From positions 1 to 22,690 of the IMG/VR virus record IMGVR_UViG_3300042865_000090: a stretch of DNA of 22,690 bases; one strand, written 5' to 3'. The notes under the pieces were generated by a model. That model saw nothing but the letters and a program-made list of their open reading frames with translations. It did not search any database and was not told where the DNA came from. This DNA comes from a virus. The first letter of the stretch is position 1. The number at the start of each line of letters is the position of its first letter. A program made the translations under genes and the position numbers. This document shows, one piece after another, positions 12,206-21,045 of the stretch.

Positions 12206-13222
12206 CTATCCTCCGTAAAGTACACCTTTAGTAGCTTGTCCAACGTGTGCAGCCATTGTATAGATTGCTCTAATAAATTGAGTATCTCCGTCTGCTACTA
12301 GTTTGTCCACTGTAAAACGAGAAATATCATCTGCTAGGTCCGTCGCCCAAATTACAGCTGCTTTTCTTTGTGCGTAAGCCATTAAATTGTTAGGAGTTGG
12401 TACGAATAAAATCTCTACACCGTTGTAGTAACATCTTGCATCATTTGCTCCTGATTCAAACTCGAAGTTAATTTGTTGTGCTGCTCCTACTGAGTTGTTA
12501 GCAATACGTGCTAATTGTCTCCATGCTCTTGGTGCGTAAATAACTGTTGGCGAAACTGTATCTGCTAAATTTTCCGCTGGTATTGCAGCATACAGTAGGG
12601 CCATTTGCGCCGCTATATTGGAAGAAGTTACCGTTGTTCCCGTTACCTTAATATAACCACCTAAAGCAGAGTTATCATATAACACTTTAGAAAATACACC
12701 ATCAACTAATCCAGCTGTGATTGAACTTACAGCCGTTTGAGTAGCCGCAGTCATAGAACCTTGTGAAGCACCAGGAGTTAATGCAGCAATAGCGGTTTTT
12801 GTAGCCGCTGTAATTCCACCCCAAAAGATTGATTCAGCATCTTGTGAAACTTGTGGCCCATATTGTGCTAATACAGTAGAAGCAAACTCAGAAGATTCAA
12901 TGTTAAATGCTCCAGGATTCATTGAACGACCAAAACGACCAGCTCTTAATGATTCTTGTAAGAATGTTTGTTTGTACTCTAATTTAGTTGGTGTAATAAT
13001 TCTGTCAGTAATGTTGATTGAACCTGAGTTAGATAATGCAGCACCCGTATATAATTGTGCTGTTACGTCCATACCAGCCTCTGTAAAAATTGTTCCTGCT
13101 TTTACGTCAGTTGCAAATGTTACATAGTTGTCTGAAATTGTTTTGTTTGCGAATAATACTTCTTCTAAGATTGGCTCAACTGCTGCGCCTCTTATGTCCA
13201 CTCCTGTTAATGAAATTGCCAT
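12206..13222 (-). CDS. Major capsid protein, HK97-like
   Basis: This 338-residue protein forms the icosahedral shell. It has the Ala/Thr-rich, low-charge composition of a capsid subunit, an N-terminal ILEEVLFANKTISDNYVTF, a KLEYKQTFLQESLRAGRFG stretch, a central low-complexity Ala/Thr/Ser part (about 140-180), VSPTVIYAPRAWRQLARIAN (about 235-254), and a C-terminal DTQFIRAIYTMAAHVGQATK. The length fits an HK97-fold capsid. It lies downstream of an XkdF-like protease and an acidic scaffold-like protein. A strong terminator follows. The identification rests on composition, context and similarity to Bacteroidetes phage capsids. Confidence 0.82.
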   Translation of the reverse strand: MAISLTGVDIRGAAVEPILEEVLFANKTISDNYVTFATDVKAGTIFTEAGMDVTAQLYTGAALSNSGSINITDRIITPTKLEYKQTFLQESLRAGRFGRSMNPGAFNIESSEFASTVLAQYGPQVSQDAESIFWGGITAATKTAIAALTPGASQGSMTAATQTAVSSITAGLVDGVFSKVLYDNSALGGYIKVTGTTVTSSNIAAQMALLYAAIPAENLADTVSPTVIYAPRAWRQLARIANNSVGAAQQINFEFESGANDARCYYNGVEILFVPTPNNLMAYAQRKAAVIWATDLADDISRFTVDKLVADGDTQFIRAIYTMAAHVGQATKGVLYGG

Positions 13223-13225
13223 TGT

Positions 13226-13393
13226 TTATTTGTTTTTATTTTGTTTATAATGTTTTAAATCCTCTATTAACCATTCAATCTGTTCTACGGTTAATTTTCC
13301 TTTGCAATATGTTTTAATTGTTTTGCTTCCAACTGCTTTTAAGAACATTTCGTAATTTACACCCGTTTTAAATGGGTCTACAAAACTATCCAT
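13226..13393 (-). CDS. Small 55-residue protein between scaffold and capsid genes
   Basis: ATG at 13393-13391 overlaps the stop region of the scaffold gene, and a 55-residue frame runs to TAA at 13228-13226, three bases before the capsid ATG. The protein reads DSFVDPFKTGVNYEMFLKAV, then TYCKGKLTVEQIEWLIEDLK and a Lys/Asn tail. It looks like a small two- or three-helix domain. Similar short proteins with a GVxYxxFL start and a LTxEQxxWLxxxLK end occur next to capsid genes in Bacteroidetes phages, to my knowledge without a defined role. Exact packing between two structural genes and the natural-looking sequence support it. Confidence 0.62.
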   Translation of the reverse strand: MDSFVDPFKTGVNYEMFLKAVGSKTIKTYCKGKLTVEQIEWLIEDLKHYKQNKNK

Positions 13394-13949
13394 TCATTCT
13401 ACTTTTTGCGTATCTGTATCTTTCTAATGAAGACATAGATTCAAAGTTAATCACTTCCTTTTTTTCGGGATTGTGTTTGATTGGTTTTACTTCTTCCAAT
13501 TCTACAACCTCAACTACTTCCTCAACTTTAGACAATTCTAAAATCTTTGCTTCCAACTCCTCAATCTTCGCTTCTAACTTTGAGAAGTGTTGCTCCTCAA
13601 CTGTTGAACGAACGATTTTTTTCGCTGTTGTTTGTTGTTGTACTTTCTCCGCTTCAACTGGCACTTCCGTAGGTTCTACTGTTTCAGCTTCTTCCTCTAC
13701 CATTTCAACTGAAGCGATGATACCTTCAACTTCAACCTTTAAAATTCTCCCATCTGCTAACTCATACTCCCCAATCGGCAAAGGTACTGGTTCCGCTTCA
13801 GGCATAACGATAAAAACCGCTTGACCCTCTTCAAAACTTTCCGCTTGGATTGTAGTCATACCGTCCGCTAATGGTAAATCTTCCAATTTTGTTTCCATTC
13901 CTAAAAATGCTTTAATTGTTTTTAATGCTTCTTTAACATTTTCTTTCAT
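13386..13949 (-). CDS. Acidic scaffold-like protein
   Basis: This 187-residue acidic protein has an N-terminal helix (KENVKEALKTIKAFLGME), beta-type segments (GQAVFIVMPEAEPVPLP, GEYELADGRILKVEVEG), a long acidic Glu/Val-rich stretch (about 80-105), and a coiled-coil (KLEAKIEELEAKILELSKVE, about 124-143), then another acidic run and a basic C-terminus (LERYRYAKSRMNG). A protein with acidic middle, coiled-coil and basic C-terminal tail directly upstream of the capsid gene is the usual layout of a capsid scaffold. It would be cleaved or expelled on maturation. No sequence family is named with certainty. Confidence 0.6.
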   Translation of the reverse strand: MKENVKEALKTIKAFLGMETKLEDLPLADGMTTIQAESFEEGQAVFIVMPEAEPVPLPIGEYELADGRILKVEVEGIIASVEMVEEEAETVEPTEVPVEAEKVQQQTTAKKIVRSTVEEQHFSKLEAKIEELEAKILELSKVEEVVEVVELEEVKPIKHNPEKKEVINFESMSSLERYRYAKSRMNG

Positions 13950-14005
13950 AACTTTTTAACATTTAATTATTGATTTGTATTTATTTATTTACTTAACTTA
14001 TTGAT

Positions 14006-14533
14006 TTATAACTCTGTAACTATAACGTTAAAGTGTGCTAATGTAACATTGTTTGAACTTTGATTTTTTATCCATACTTCTAAATAGTCATCAACTGCCA
14101 TATTTGTAACACATTGAATCGAATTAGATTGAGCTTTACCACTACCCGAGCAAGTAACATCAATTTCGCTTGAATCTACTTTAACACCATTCTTGAAAAA
14201 AGCAATATTTAATACGTTATTATTCCCGCTTGTTAATGAAATATTACATTCTGCTTTTACGTTTCTCGAGTTTACTGTATTTGTAACTCTATTGTTTGAA
14301 TGTGTGAAATTATCGTTGTATAAACCTAATGTAGTACTTGAATTTAATTTGTAAAAGTTTGTTGTTGTGATCGTTGTTACTGAATTAGAAACTACATCGT
14401 AATAATTTATAAAACTATTAAATTTACTTCTAACAAGTTGTTGAAGAATGCCAGTTCCATTATCAAAATAAATTGAATCTGTCGCAGAAATATGGGTTGC
14501 TTCTTTGTATCTTACGTTATAGTTTAAACTCAT
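14006..14533 (-). CDS. Beta-sandwich protein, TNF/C1q-like jelly roll candidate
   Basis: This 175-residue protein has an N-terminal half rich in Ser, Thr and Asn and a C-terminal half with NVKAECNISLTSGNNNVLNI, AFFKNGVKVDSSEIDVTCSG, SNSIQCVTNMAVDDYLEVWI and SSNNVTLAHFNVIVTEL. This strand order (SxxNNVLxxAxFKNG...DYIEVWVxN...VTV) is that of TNF/C1q-like jelly-roll domains that occur in Bacteroidetes phage structural proteins. It starts 17 bases inside the end of the protease gene. A capsid decoration protein is one reading, and a head fibre or tail fibre head domain is another. Confidence 0.6.
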   Translation of the reverse strand: MSLNYNVRYKEATHISATDSIYFDNGTGILQQLVRSKFNSFINYYDVVSNSVTTITTTNFYKLNSSTTLGLYNDNFTHSNNRVTNTVNSRNVKAECNISLTSGNNNVLNIAFFKNGVKVDSSEIDVTCSGSGKAQSNSIQCVTNMAVDDYLEVWIKNQSSNNVTLAHFNVIVTEL

Positions 14534-15113
14534 TGATTAAGTCTTTAATTAAATCAATTAATTCTTCTCTATTATCTTCTTCACTCATTTTCAGTTGGTC
14601 CAATCCGTCGAACATTCCTTCTATTGAAATACCGTTTATCTTACCTACTTTAGCAAGTTCCCAAATATCATCGTTATAAACTTTTAACTTTACAGCCCAT
14701 GCACCTTTTACAGCATTTAAATTATAAATATTAGTCTTATCGTTTTTAGGGTCTTCAACAATCCAACTTTCAATAAGACTAACTCCGTTAACTGGCTTTT
14801 CGTGGTCTATTGTAACGTTGTTTGCACGTAAATTCTTCAAATAAAGTTCCTGAACTTTCTCAACTGTTTGCTCTGAAAACTCTATATTAAAATCAATATT
14901 ATCTTTACGTCTTAATATCTTTTTATTCGGCACTAAAGCAAGCCCTATTAACTCCCTTTTTTCTTCATTTACAACTTTTAAATCAACTTGTAAAGAGTTA
15001 AGCATTACCCAATCCTCCTCAATAGCGGGTTTATCTACTAAACTAATTGCGAAAACACCTTCTTTTAATTCGTCTTTAATTGTTAATTCTATCGTTTGCA
15101 GTTCTTTTTTCAT
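14517..15113 (-). CDS. XkdF-like prohead protease
   Basis: This 198-residue protein resembles the XkdF family of putative phage serine proteases. It opens with LTIKDELKEGVFAISLVDKP, and then shows VTIDHEKPVNGVSLIESWIV (about 100-119), in which the His fits the catalytic histidine of prohead proteases, followed by EDPKNDKTN and later KINGISIEGMF (about 158-168), in which Ser of SIEG is the expected nucleophile. An acidic helical tail follows. Such proteases process the scaffold and the capsid N-terminus during maturation. The position, two genes before the scaffold and four before the capsid gene, supports this. The start at 15113 leaves four bases to the tape measure stop. Confidence 0.82.
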   Translation of the reverse strand: MKKELQTIELTIKDELKEGVFAISLVDKPAIEEDWVMLNSLQVDLKVVNEEKRELIGLALVPNKKILRRKDNIDFNIEFSEQTVEKVQELYLKNLRANNVTIDHEKPVNGVSLIESWIVEDPKNDKTNIYNLNAVKGAWAVKLKVYNDDIWELAKVGKINGISIEGMFDGLDQLKMSEEDNREELIDLIKDLINEFKL

Positions 15114-15117
15114 ACTA

Positions 15118-16950
15118 TTACAATGTTGCGTTCCTTACTCTATTCCTATCTAATGATTGTGCTGTTGACATCGCACCACTTACTACATATGCCTGAACGG
15201 GTGCTTGTTTTAATTGGCTCAATTGGTTCAATCCGTTATTACCTACTATATTAAACGAAGGTGCTTGAATTTGTGCGTTATTTCCACCGCCACCGCCCGA
15301 AGGAGTTGAACCACCGCCACCGCCACTAGAACCGCCACCGCTTGAAAATTGTGTAGATGCAATTTTTTTAACATTTAATAATCCAGCAGTCAAAACAACC
15401 CCACCCGCTATACCTTTTATAATTGGTCCACCAGGAGTAGATGCGTATGTTGACATAACAGCCTTATAAGTATCTATTGTTGCGTTTGCTATATTAGCAG
15501 CCTTTTGAATTTTAAATGCTGTTTCTTGTTGTTTCCTAGATTTACCCGCAAATAATTCGGATAAATTAGCAATAATTGTAAATGTATCTTGAACCGCTTG
15601 TAGTTGTTGATTTTGTATTATTTTCTTTTCGGCTGCTACTTTTTTATCATTCGCAATTATTGCTTCTCCCGCTGCCTTATTTGCTGCTGCTGTTTTTTGT
15701 AGTGCTTCAACTTCTGATTTGTGCTTATCTTCATCGAATTTTTTAGCATCTGCTAACTCCTTTGCATCTTCTGCTTGTTGTGATATTCTGTCCGCTTGCT
15801 TCTTTTTAAAAGCCTCTTCATTGTCTGCGTTTATTTTGTCAAGTTTTGTTTTATTATCGGCTACTTCTTTTTTATCTATATCTTTTATTTGAAGTAATAA
15901 ACCAGCCTTATCATTTTCTAATTTTACTAAACCTTTTTTATGCTCTTTAATAACTTCGTCCGCTTTTTTAGAAGTTTCCGAAGGGTCGAAAATTAAGTTT
16001 GCTATTTTATTATTAATACCGTCAAAATCTTTAAGTATTGTATTTACATTAAATTTAGCAATGTCTACTCCTGGTATCTTATTCAAGACTCCTATCGCTT
16101 CGTTGACAAACACAAAAAAGAACTCAGTTAGTTTCTTTTGTGGATAGGTTATAAAGTCAAGGAAACCTTTTAAATATTCTTTATTTCTTTTGGCTGCTGC
16201 AATTTGGTTTTGCTTTGTTACAAAATCATTTTGTAATTGAATTTTAGATGCTAATTGCACCGCTTCAATTTGAGCAATTTTATATTGTAGTATTTGCTTT
16301 TCGCTTTTACCTTGAAGTTTTAAAACGTTATCTTGTTCACCTATTTTATCTAACTTTTCATTTTCTAAAACAACATTTCTATTTACTTCCTCATTAAGTT
16401 TGCGTTGCTCATCACTTACACCGCCTACCAATTCTTTAATGTCGTCCCAATAAGCGTATAAAGTCCCTAAAGCAATTACTAACAAACCTATTCCCGTTGC
16501 TCCTATTGCTGTTTTAATACCCTTAAAAGTATCTATTGCAACCGCTTTTAATTGTTTAAATGAATCTCTCGCTTCTCCAAGTCCTTGCAAACCTTGAGAA
16601 ATAGCCATAGCACTTTGAACCTTTAAAAGTTGCTTTTCTAAATCTTTAGACTCAACACCAACTAAACCTAATGCACCTTGATAAGCAGCGAATCCACTCG
16701 CTACACCACCCAAAGAACTTGTTAAAGCGTTGAATTTAGCGTCGGGGTTGAATCCTTCCGTTAATGCTTTTGCATCTCCTATCGCATCTTTTAACTCTGC
16801 GGCTTTTTTAGCTGCTTTAACCGCTTCGTCCGAAGTTGCTCCAAACTTTGCCGCTAAGGCTTCAACTTCTTTTTGTGCTTCTCTAAGTTGCTTTTTTAAC
16901 GGTTCAACGTTCGTCTTTACTTCTAAATTTACTACTTTAGTTTCTGCCAT
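15118..16950 (-). CDS. Tail tape measure protein
   Basis: This 610-residue protein sets tail length by spanning the tube. It has an N-terminal coiled coil (VEPLKKQLREAQKEVEALAA, about 15-34), a Gly/Ala-rich part, a hydrophobic helix (TGIGLLVIALGTLYAYWDD, about 152-170), a long Lys/Glu/Ala coiled-coil region (about 330-450), a second hydrophobic Gly-rich stretch near residue 510 (KGIAGGVVLTAGLL), and a poly-Gly/Ser linker (about 537-558). If it obeys the usual length rule for siphophages, the tail would be about 90 nm long (inference). Its ATG overlaps the TAA of a 49-residue gene (TAATG). It lies between tail proteins and the head protease. Confidence 0.87.
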   Translation of the reverse strand: MAETKVVNLEVKTNVEPLKKQLREAQKEVEALAAKFGATSDEAVKAAKKAAELKDAIGDAKALTEGFNPDAKFNALTSSLGGVASGFAAYQGALGLVGVESKDLEKQLLKVQSAMAISQGLQGLGEARDSFKQLKAVAIDTFKGIKTAIGATGIGLLVIALGTLYAYWDDIKELVGGVSDEQRKLNEEVNRNVVLENEKLDKIGEQDNVLKLQGKSEKQILQYKIAQIEAVQLASKIQLQNDFVTKQNQIAAAKRNKEYLKGFLDFITYPQKKLTEFFFVFVNEAIGVLNKIPGVDIAKFNVNTILKDFDGINNKIANLIFDPSETSKKADEVIKEHKKGLVKLENDKAGLLLQIKDIDKKEVADNKTKLDKINADNEEAFKKKQADRISQQAEDAKELADAKKFDEDKHKSEVEALQKTAAANKAAGEAIIANDKKVAAEKKIIQNQQLQAVQDTFTIIANLSELFAGKSRKQQETAFKIQKAANIANATIDTYKAVMSTYASTPGGPIIKGIAGGVVLTAGLLNVKKIASTQFSSGGGSSGGGGGSTPSGGGGGNNAQIQAPSFNIVGNNGLNQLSQLKQAPVQAYVVSGAMSTAQSLDRNRVRNATL

Positions 16951-17099
16951 TATTTCACCGCTTTTAATTGTCTAACTCCTTGCTTATATGCTTCTTTTAT
17001 CGTTTTAGGTATTTCATTTTTACCCTTAACAATATCAATCGCTTCACTTTCTCCGTAGAAGTTAGATAAGGCTAACATTTCTAATATATTCTTTATCAT
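16950..17099 (-). CDS. Small 49-residue protein upstream of the tape measure gene
   Basis: ATG at 17099-17097 overlaps the TGA of the 781-residue gene (ATGA), and the frame ends with TAA at 16952-16950, overlapping the tape measure ATG (TAATG). It encodes IKNILEMLALSNFYGESEAI, then DIVKGKNEIPKTIKEAYKQG and a Lys-rich end. It is probably helical and soluble. The two coupled junctions at its ends strongly suggest a real gene. A small protein before the tape measure gene may help in tape measure folding or initiation, but that is only a positional guess. Confidence 0.65.
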   Translation of the reverse strand: MIKNILEMLALSNFYGESEAIDIVKGKNEIPKTIKEAYKQGVRQLKAVK

Positions 17100-19441
17100 T
17101 CTTGTAGTATTTCAATTGTATAAGCATCTGTTGAACCGTCTCTCATCGTTTCATCTACATCAATTACTATTGTTGCATCGTCTCCTTGTTGGCTTCTTAG
17201 ATTAAACGAATCTTGACTAATTAGTATTTCACCACTTTGAGAAGTTAAAATATATTTAGGGTTAGGATTGGAAGGAATCGTAACTAAAACATTTGTATCT
17301 GTTGTAATTGTAGAAGTACTAAATGTAACTCCGGGTGTTACTGTCGATATGTTGCTACTTTGGGCTGTTGTGCTTAAACCAACTCCAACCTCAACCGTTC
17401 CACCTAAATCACCAACTGTAAATAAACCCGTTGAATTTCTAATCGGTCTGAAATCGTTTATTAATTCTAATTGTACCTTACCGTTTGTGATCTCAGAATT
17501 AATTGTGTTTATTAAATATCTTTTGTCTTTAATAACTAAACGATCATTTAACTTTAAAGAAGTAATTAATGAAATTGGGAAGTATGCTGTTAATTTTGTT
17601 AATCTATTTTTTGAGTTAAATAAATTCGATAAGTAACCAAAGTAATAATTAGCAAATAAACTATTTTCAATTGGCTTGTCATACCAAGTACTTGTTTCGG
17701 GTGCAAAGTTTAAACTATAAATTTGATTGTTGTAACTTAAATCATTACCAAATAATGCTAAATTAGTTTCTGTTGTTTCTGTCGTTCCATCATAAAATCT
17801 AATTGCTGTTGTCATTGCACCGTTATAATATAAAAGCACTGGCTTCGGGATATAAGATTTGAAGTCGGGATATTTTGTCAAACTATATCCAACTTGCATA
17901 GGTGTCGTGCTAAACTTACTAAATTGTAAATTTTCAAATGGTAGTTTAACGGTATAATCGCCTCCGTCGTAATCGTAATTCAAAGAAGTATCTCCCCACT
18001 CTCTATTTGAAGCATCTCCAAAGGCTCTATTAATAAAACTTTCGCTTTTCTCGTAGTTAAAAGAAATATTTTTGTATAATGGTAGCCTATCAATATTAAT
18101 ATCATTAACATCTACATACTTTGTAATGTCAATTACAGCACCTTTAGAATACCAATCATCTATTGGCTCAATTTGAAAAGTATTGAAAGCGGTTGCATAA
18201 CAAGTTAAATTGAACTGTTTTAATATACCGCTAAAGAAATCCGCTACTGTTATGTTTGGAACATTTAAATAGATTGAGTTACTAGACGAACTCATTGCTA
18301 AAGCTGTGCTTTTAATTGCGTTAACTGTACCTATTAATTGAGTCGCTACACCTCCGTAATTTGTATATCTTGACTTACTTAAATTTAGAGTATATTTTAA
18401 ATTTATAGAACTTTCAGAACGTACTTTTAACTCAATATAATTAAAAGCATTACCTAAAGTTATAATTGAATAAACAATACTATAATTTGAAGTATCTAAA
18501 TTATAAGTTACTGTATTATTTAATAACCCGTTTAAATAAACATCAACATAAATAATAGTGCCAGGTGAATGAATGCTATCAATCCTAACAGCTAAACTAT
18601 GTATAACATATTCGTTTACAGTTCCAAACAAATTAAAAACACTAGTAGTTGAATCGTAAGATGGTGAACCTGTTGTATCTGTAAAAGTATCTGAAGTCAT
18701 TAAATAACCATTCATTTTATTGTCTTGGTTATCCGTATTTTTACACCAAAGAAACAACTTTTTGAATAACTCAGAATTTAGAAAGTTAGAATTGAAAGTC
18801 AATCCGAAATCTGTTTGTATTGCTTCAAATATCTTTGATACTTTTATAGCGGGAAACAACTCATTCCAAGTTAATCGACCAGTTGACGTGCTTAAATCTG
18901 TACTTGTTGCATCTCCATACGTCCAATAACCATCACTTGAAATTAAAGGGTAACGTACATCGTAATCTGTCGTAGTGTCTGTAATTCTCGCTTTAACTCC
19001 AGCAGCATTGTATGGGTTAGATATTGCTGAATAGTTTAAGTCTGAAAGTTTTTTATTACTAAATGTATCTTTTAAACTAACTAAATCACCATAGAAAGTT
19101 ATTGTATAGTGTTCTGCTTTGCTATTCTTAACAATAGAACCCTCTAACTGAATTTTTCCACTTCTAAACGGTGTTTTGCCTACTTCAATATAGGCATATC
19201 GTCTTAAGTTATGATCTATTGCATTATCTACATCGTTCTGATAAAAGTATTCAAATATCTTATCATTGTTTGGAGTAGATGGAACGGTAAACGATTGCGA
19301 GAAATCTGTATAAACTTTAGATAAATCTTGAATGTTTTGAATTGAACTTGAAATGTTAATAAATTCATCTTTAAATAAATCAATTTTGTCGTAATTGTTA
19401 ACCGTAGTTCCCTCAATATAAATATCAACTTCCCTATTCAT
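17096..19441 (-). CDS. Large tail/baseplate-type structural protein (Bacteroidetes phage type)
   Basis: This 781-residue protein is beta-rich. It opens with NREVDIYIEGTTVNNYDKID and LFKDEFINISSSIQNIQDLS, then KVYTDFSQSFTVPSTPNNDKI, IFEYFYQNDV and RRYAYIEVGKTPFRSGKIQL. This N-terminal block (FKDE...SSIQ...S.V.TDF...FTVPA..NN.KIF.H.Y) is conserved in large structural proteins of Bacteroidetes phages. The C-terminal region is a low-complexity Thr/Ser part ending in DDATIVIDVDETMRDGSTDA. It is the largest gene in the window, upstream of the tape measure gene, so a distal tail, hub or baseplate component that contacts the tail tip is likely. I do not know a solved homologue. Confidence 0.72.
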   Translation of the reverse strand: MNREVDIYIEGTTVNNYDKIDLFKDEFINISSSIQNIQDLSKVYTDFSQSFTVPSTPNNDKIFEYFYQNDVDNAIDHNLRRYAYIEVGKTPFRSGKIQLEGSIVKNSKAEHYTITFYGDLVSLKDTFSNKKLSDLNYSAISNPYNAAGVKARITDTTTDYDVRYPLISSDGYWTYGDATSTDLSTSTGRLTWNELFPAIKVSKIFEAIQTDFGLTFNSNFLNSELFKKLFLWCKNTDNQDNKMNGYLMTSDTFTDTTGSPSYDSTTSVFNLFGTVNEYVIHSLAVRIDSIHSPGTIIYVDVYLNGLLNNTVTYNLDTSNYSIVYSIITLGNAFNYIELKVRSESSINLKYTLNLSKSRYTNYGGVATQLIGTVNAIKSTALAMSSSSNSIYLNVPNITVADFFSGILKQFNLTCYATAFNTFQIEPIDDWYSKGAVIDITKYVDVNDINIDRLPLYKNISFNYEKSESFINRAFGDASNREWGDTSLNYDYDGGDYTVKLPFENLQFSKFSTTPMQVGYSLTKYPDFKSYIPKPVLLYYNGAMTTAIRFYDGTTETTETNLALFGNDLSYNNQIYSLNFAPETSTWYDKPIENSLFANYYFGYLSNLFNSKNRLTKLTAYFPISLITSLKLNDRLVIKDKRYLINTINSEITNGKVQLELINDFRPIRNSTGLFTVGDLGGTVEVGVGLSTTAQSSNISTVTPGVTFSTSTITTDTNVLVTIPSNPNPKYILTSQSGEILISQDSFNLRSQQGDDATIVIDVDETMRDGSTDAYTIEILQE

Positions 19442-20478
19442 ATAATATCGTTTGTAAAGTTAAATTCTAAAGGATAGTTAATCATTTTATTATTGATATT
19501 CTTTTGCAAGTCTATTTGTTTAGTGTTTAGTTTTGCAGGTCTATTGTTTACCAATATCCTATCACTTAATAAAAGTTGTTTAATCGTTTCCTTAAATGAT
19601 TCATCTACCCAACCGCTATTAACTTTTATTGATTCTGTCCCGTTAATATTAAATGTTTGTACTAAATTCTCTTGAGTGTTAAATGTCGTTTCGTTTGCTC
19701 TATAATTTTTATACTCAGAGTTAGAAACATTCATAGAATCAACTGAAGCACCTAAGAAAAACTCTCTTTGAAAAGCACCGTATTTATTTACAAAATCAAT
19801 AGTTACACTTCCGTATTTATTCGCTTCGATAGGTTTAAAATAATACGTTTTTAAAACTGTATTTGAAGCGTTTAAAATCTCTAACTTATTACCGTTAGAT
19901 AAGTAACTAGAATAAACTCTAAACGGTTGCAAAACTCTTGAATCTACACTTGTATAAGTTCTATTTGTTCCCGTTACCAAGTCAGTATATTTATATTTAT
20001 AACCGCTTACATTATCAACCGATAAATCACCAGGATTTAAGTCTTTATTATAATAATAAGTACCCTCTGGAAGTAGATAAGCCCCTAAGTCAATATTAAT
20101 TCCTTCAGTATTATAAACGTAACCATTAAAGCAAGTGTAACTAACCGTATCAATTAACGTATATGTAGAACCTATTAATTTATATCGTTTAATTCTAGCA
20201 AAACAAAAACTTTGCTCACTCATAAAATTCGGCTCAGTAGTTGTGTTTACAGTATAACTTAATGTATTTAAAAAGTTTTGTATATATTCCGAAATATCAA
20301 AATAACAAGTTGGAGCATTTGAAGAAGATATTAATTTACTTAGTGTGTAACTCGGTAACGTTGGATATACAACAACTCCATTTTGTGGTTTTTTTAAATA
20401 AATTTCAACTTTAGCACCAATCTGACTGGCTTCGTTGATTTCAATAATATACGGACTTTTTGCAAATATTCTACTCAT
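19438..20478 (-). CDS. Tail/baseplate-associated structural protein, Bacteroidetes phage type
   Basis: This 346-residue beta-rich protein opens with FAKSPYIIEINEASQIGAKV and has a C-terminal module NINGTESIKVNSGWVDESFK, ETIKQLLLSDRILVNNRPAK, then NKMINYPLEFNFTNDII. The C-terminal combination of an induction-to-strand segment with WV-E---TIKQLLLSD and a final INY-LEFxF strand occurs in similar-sized structural proteins of Bacteroidetes phages beside the 781-residue type. It overlaps both neighbours by four bases (ATGA-like junctions), forming a coupled tail block. A baseplate or tail-tip part is the best reading; no precise function is known. Confidence 0.68.
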   Translation of the reverse strand: MSRIFAKSPYIIEINEASQIGAKVEIYLKKPQNGVVVYPTLPSYTLSKLISSSNAPTCYFDISEYIQNFLNTLSYTVNTTTEPNFMSEQSFCFARIKRYKLIGSTYTLIDTVSYTCFNGYVYNTEGINIDLGAYLLPEGTYYYNKDLNPGDLSVDNVSGYKYKYTDLVTGTNRTYTSVDSRVLQPFRVYSSYLSNGNKLEILNASNTVLKTYYFKPIEANKYGSVTIDFVNKYGAFQREFFLGASVDSMNVSNSEYKNYRANETTFNTQENLVQTFNINGTESIKVNSGWVDESFKETIKQLLLSDRILVNNRPAKLNTKQIDLQKNINNKMINYPLEFNFTNDII

Positions 20479-21044
20479 TTTACTTTTGGTTGTTCTATTG
20501 TACTATTAAATAACGTAATTGCATCTAATCCGTATTTATCAATTAATTCTATTGGTAATTTACTAAATGCCTTTTCAAATGGTTTAGTAAAAAATAAACT
20601 TGGTTTAATTCCATGCCTAAATATTGAACGAGCGATTAAAAATTTTAAAGTTTGTCTACTTATAAATTTACCGTCCTTTCCTCTTGGTGCTATTCCTTTA
20701 CGAACTATCCAATTATCTAGTTTGCTTGGTGGTGGCATTCCTTTTAAACCTCTTACACCACCTTTTGAAGTATAACTATACTTCCCATCTCTAACTACTT
20801 TTTTAGGGTTTCCGTTTTTATCTTTTCCTGCGGGACCAACTCCATTAACTCCTTTGTCCTGGTAATGTCCATAATCTTCCATTGAGAAGTAAACACCAAA
20901 AGAATTTTTCATTAACTTACTTTCACCCTTTATAGAGTTATATAGTTTTTTACTACTATTCTTTTTTAAGTTTGTTAAATTGCTTCTACTTTGTTGTATT
21001 ATATACTTAACAAACTTTTCTAACTCTTTTTCAGTTTCTAACAT
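20475..21044 (-). CDS. HK97 gp10-like / neck-type tail completion protein
   Basis: This 189-residue basic protein has an N-terminal helix (LETEKELEKFVKYIIQQSRS), then GVYFSMEDYGHYQDKGVNGV (about 49-68) and a Gly/Lys-rich loop, a central LDNWIVRKGIAPRG, and LIARSIFRHGIKPSLFFTKP (about 135-154). A YGxYxDxGVxG segment with a later FxxARSIFRHGIKPxxFF is the pattern of HK97 gp10-like proteins of Bacteroidetes phages. Such proteins sit at the head-tail joining region. It is followed by tail genes and preceded by the 149-residue protein. The function is inferred from family resemblance. Confidence 0.7.
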   Translation of the reverse strand: MLETEKELEKFVKYIIQQSRSNLTNLKKNSSKKLYNSIKGESKLMKNSFGVYFSMEDYGHYQDKGVNGVGPAGKDKNGNPKKVVRDGKYSYTSKGGVRGLKGMPPPSKLDNWIVRKGIAPRGKDGKFISRQTLKFLIARSIFRHGIKPSLFFTKPFEKAFSKLPIELIDKYGLDAITLFNSTIEQPKVK

Positions 21045-21045
21045 C

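Noticed and set aside
13950-14005. AT-rich spacer before the scaffold-like gene as a promoter.
   Set aside because: No TAnnTTTG box or hairpin is present; it appears to be a plain spacer.
15285-15345. CCACCGCCACCGCC-like tract as a possible nucleotide repeat or structural DNA element.
   Set aside because: It encodes a Gly/Ser linker near the C-terminus of the tape measure protein and needs no other explanation.
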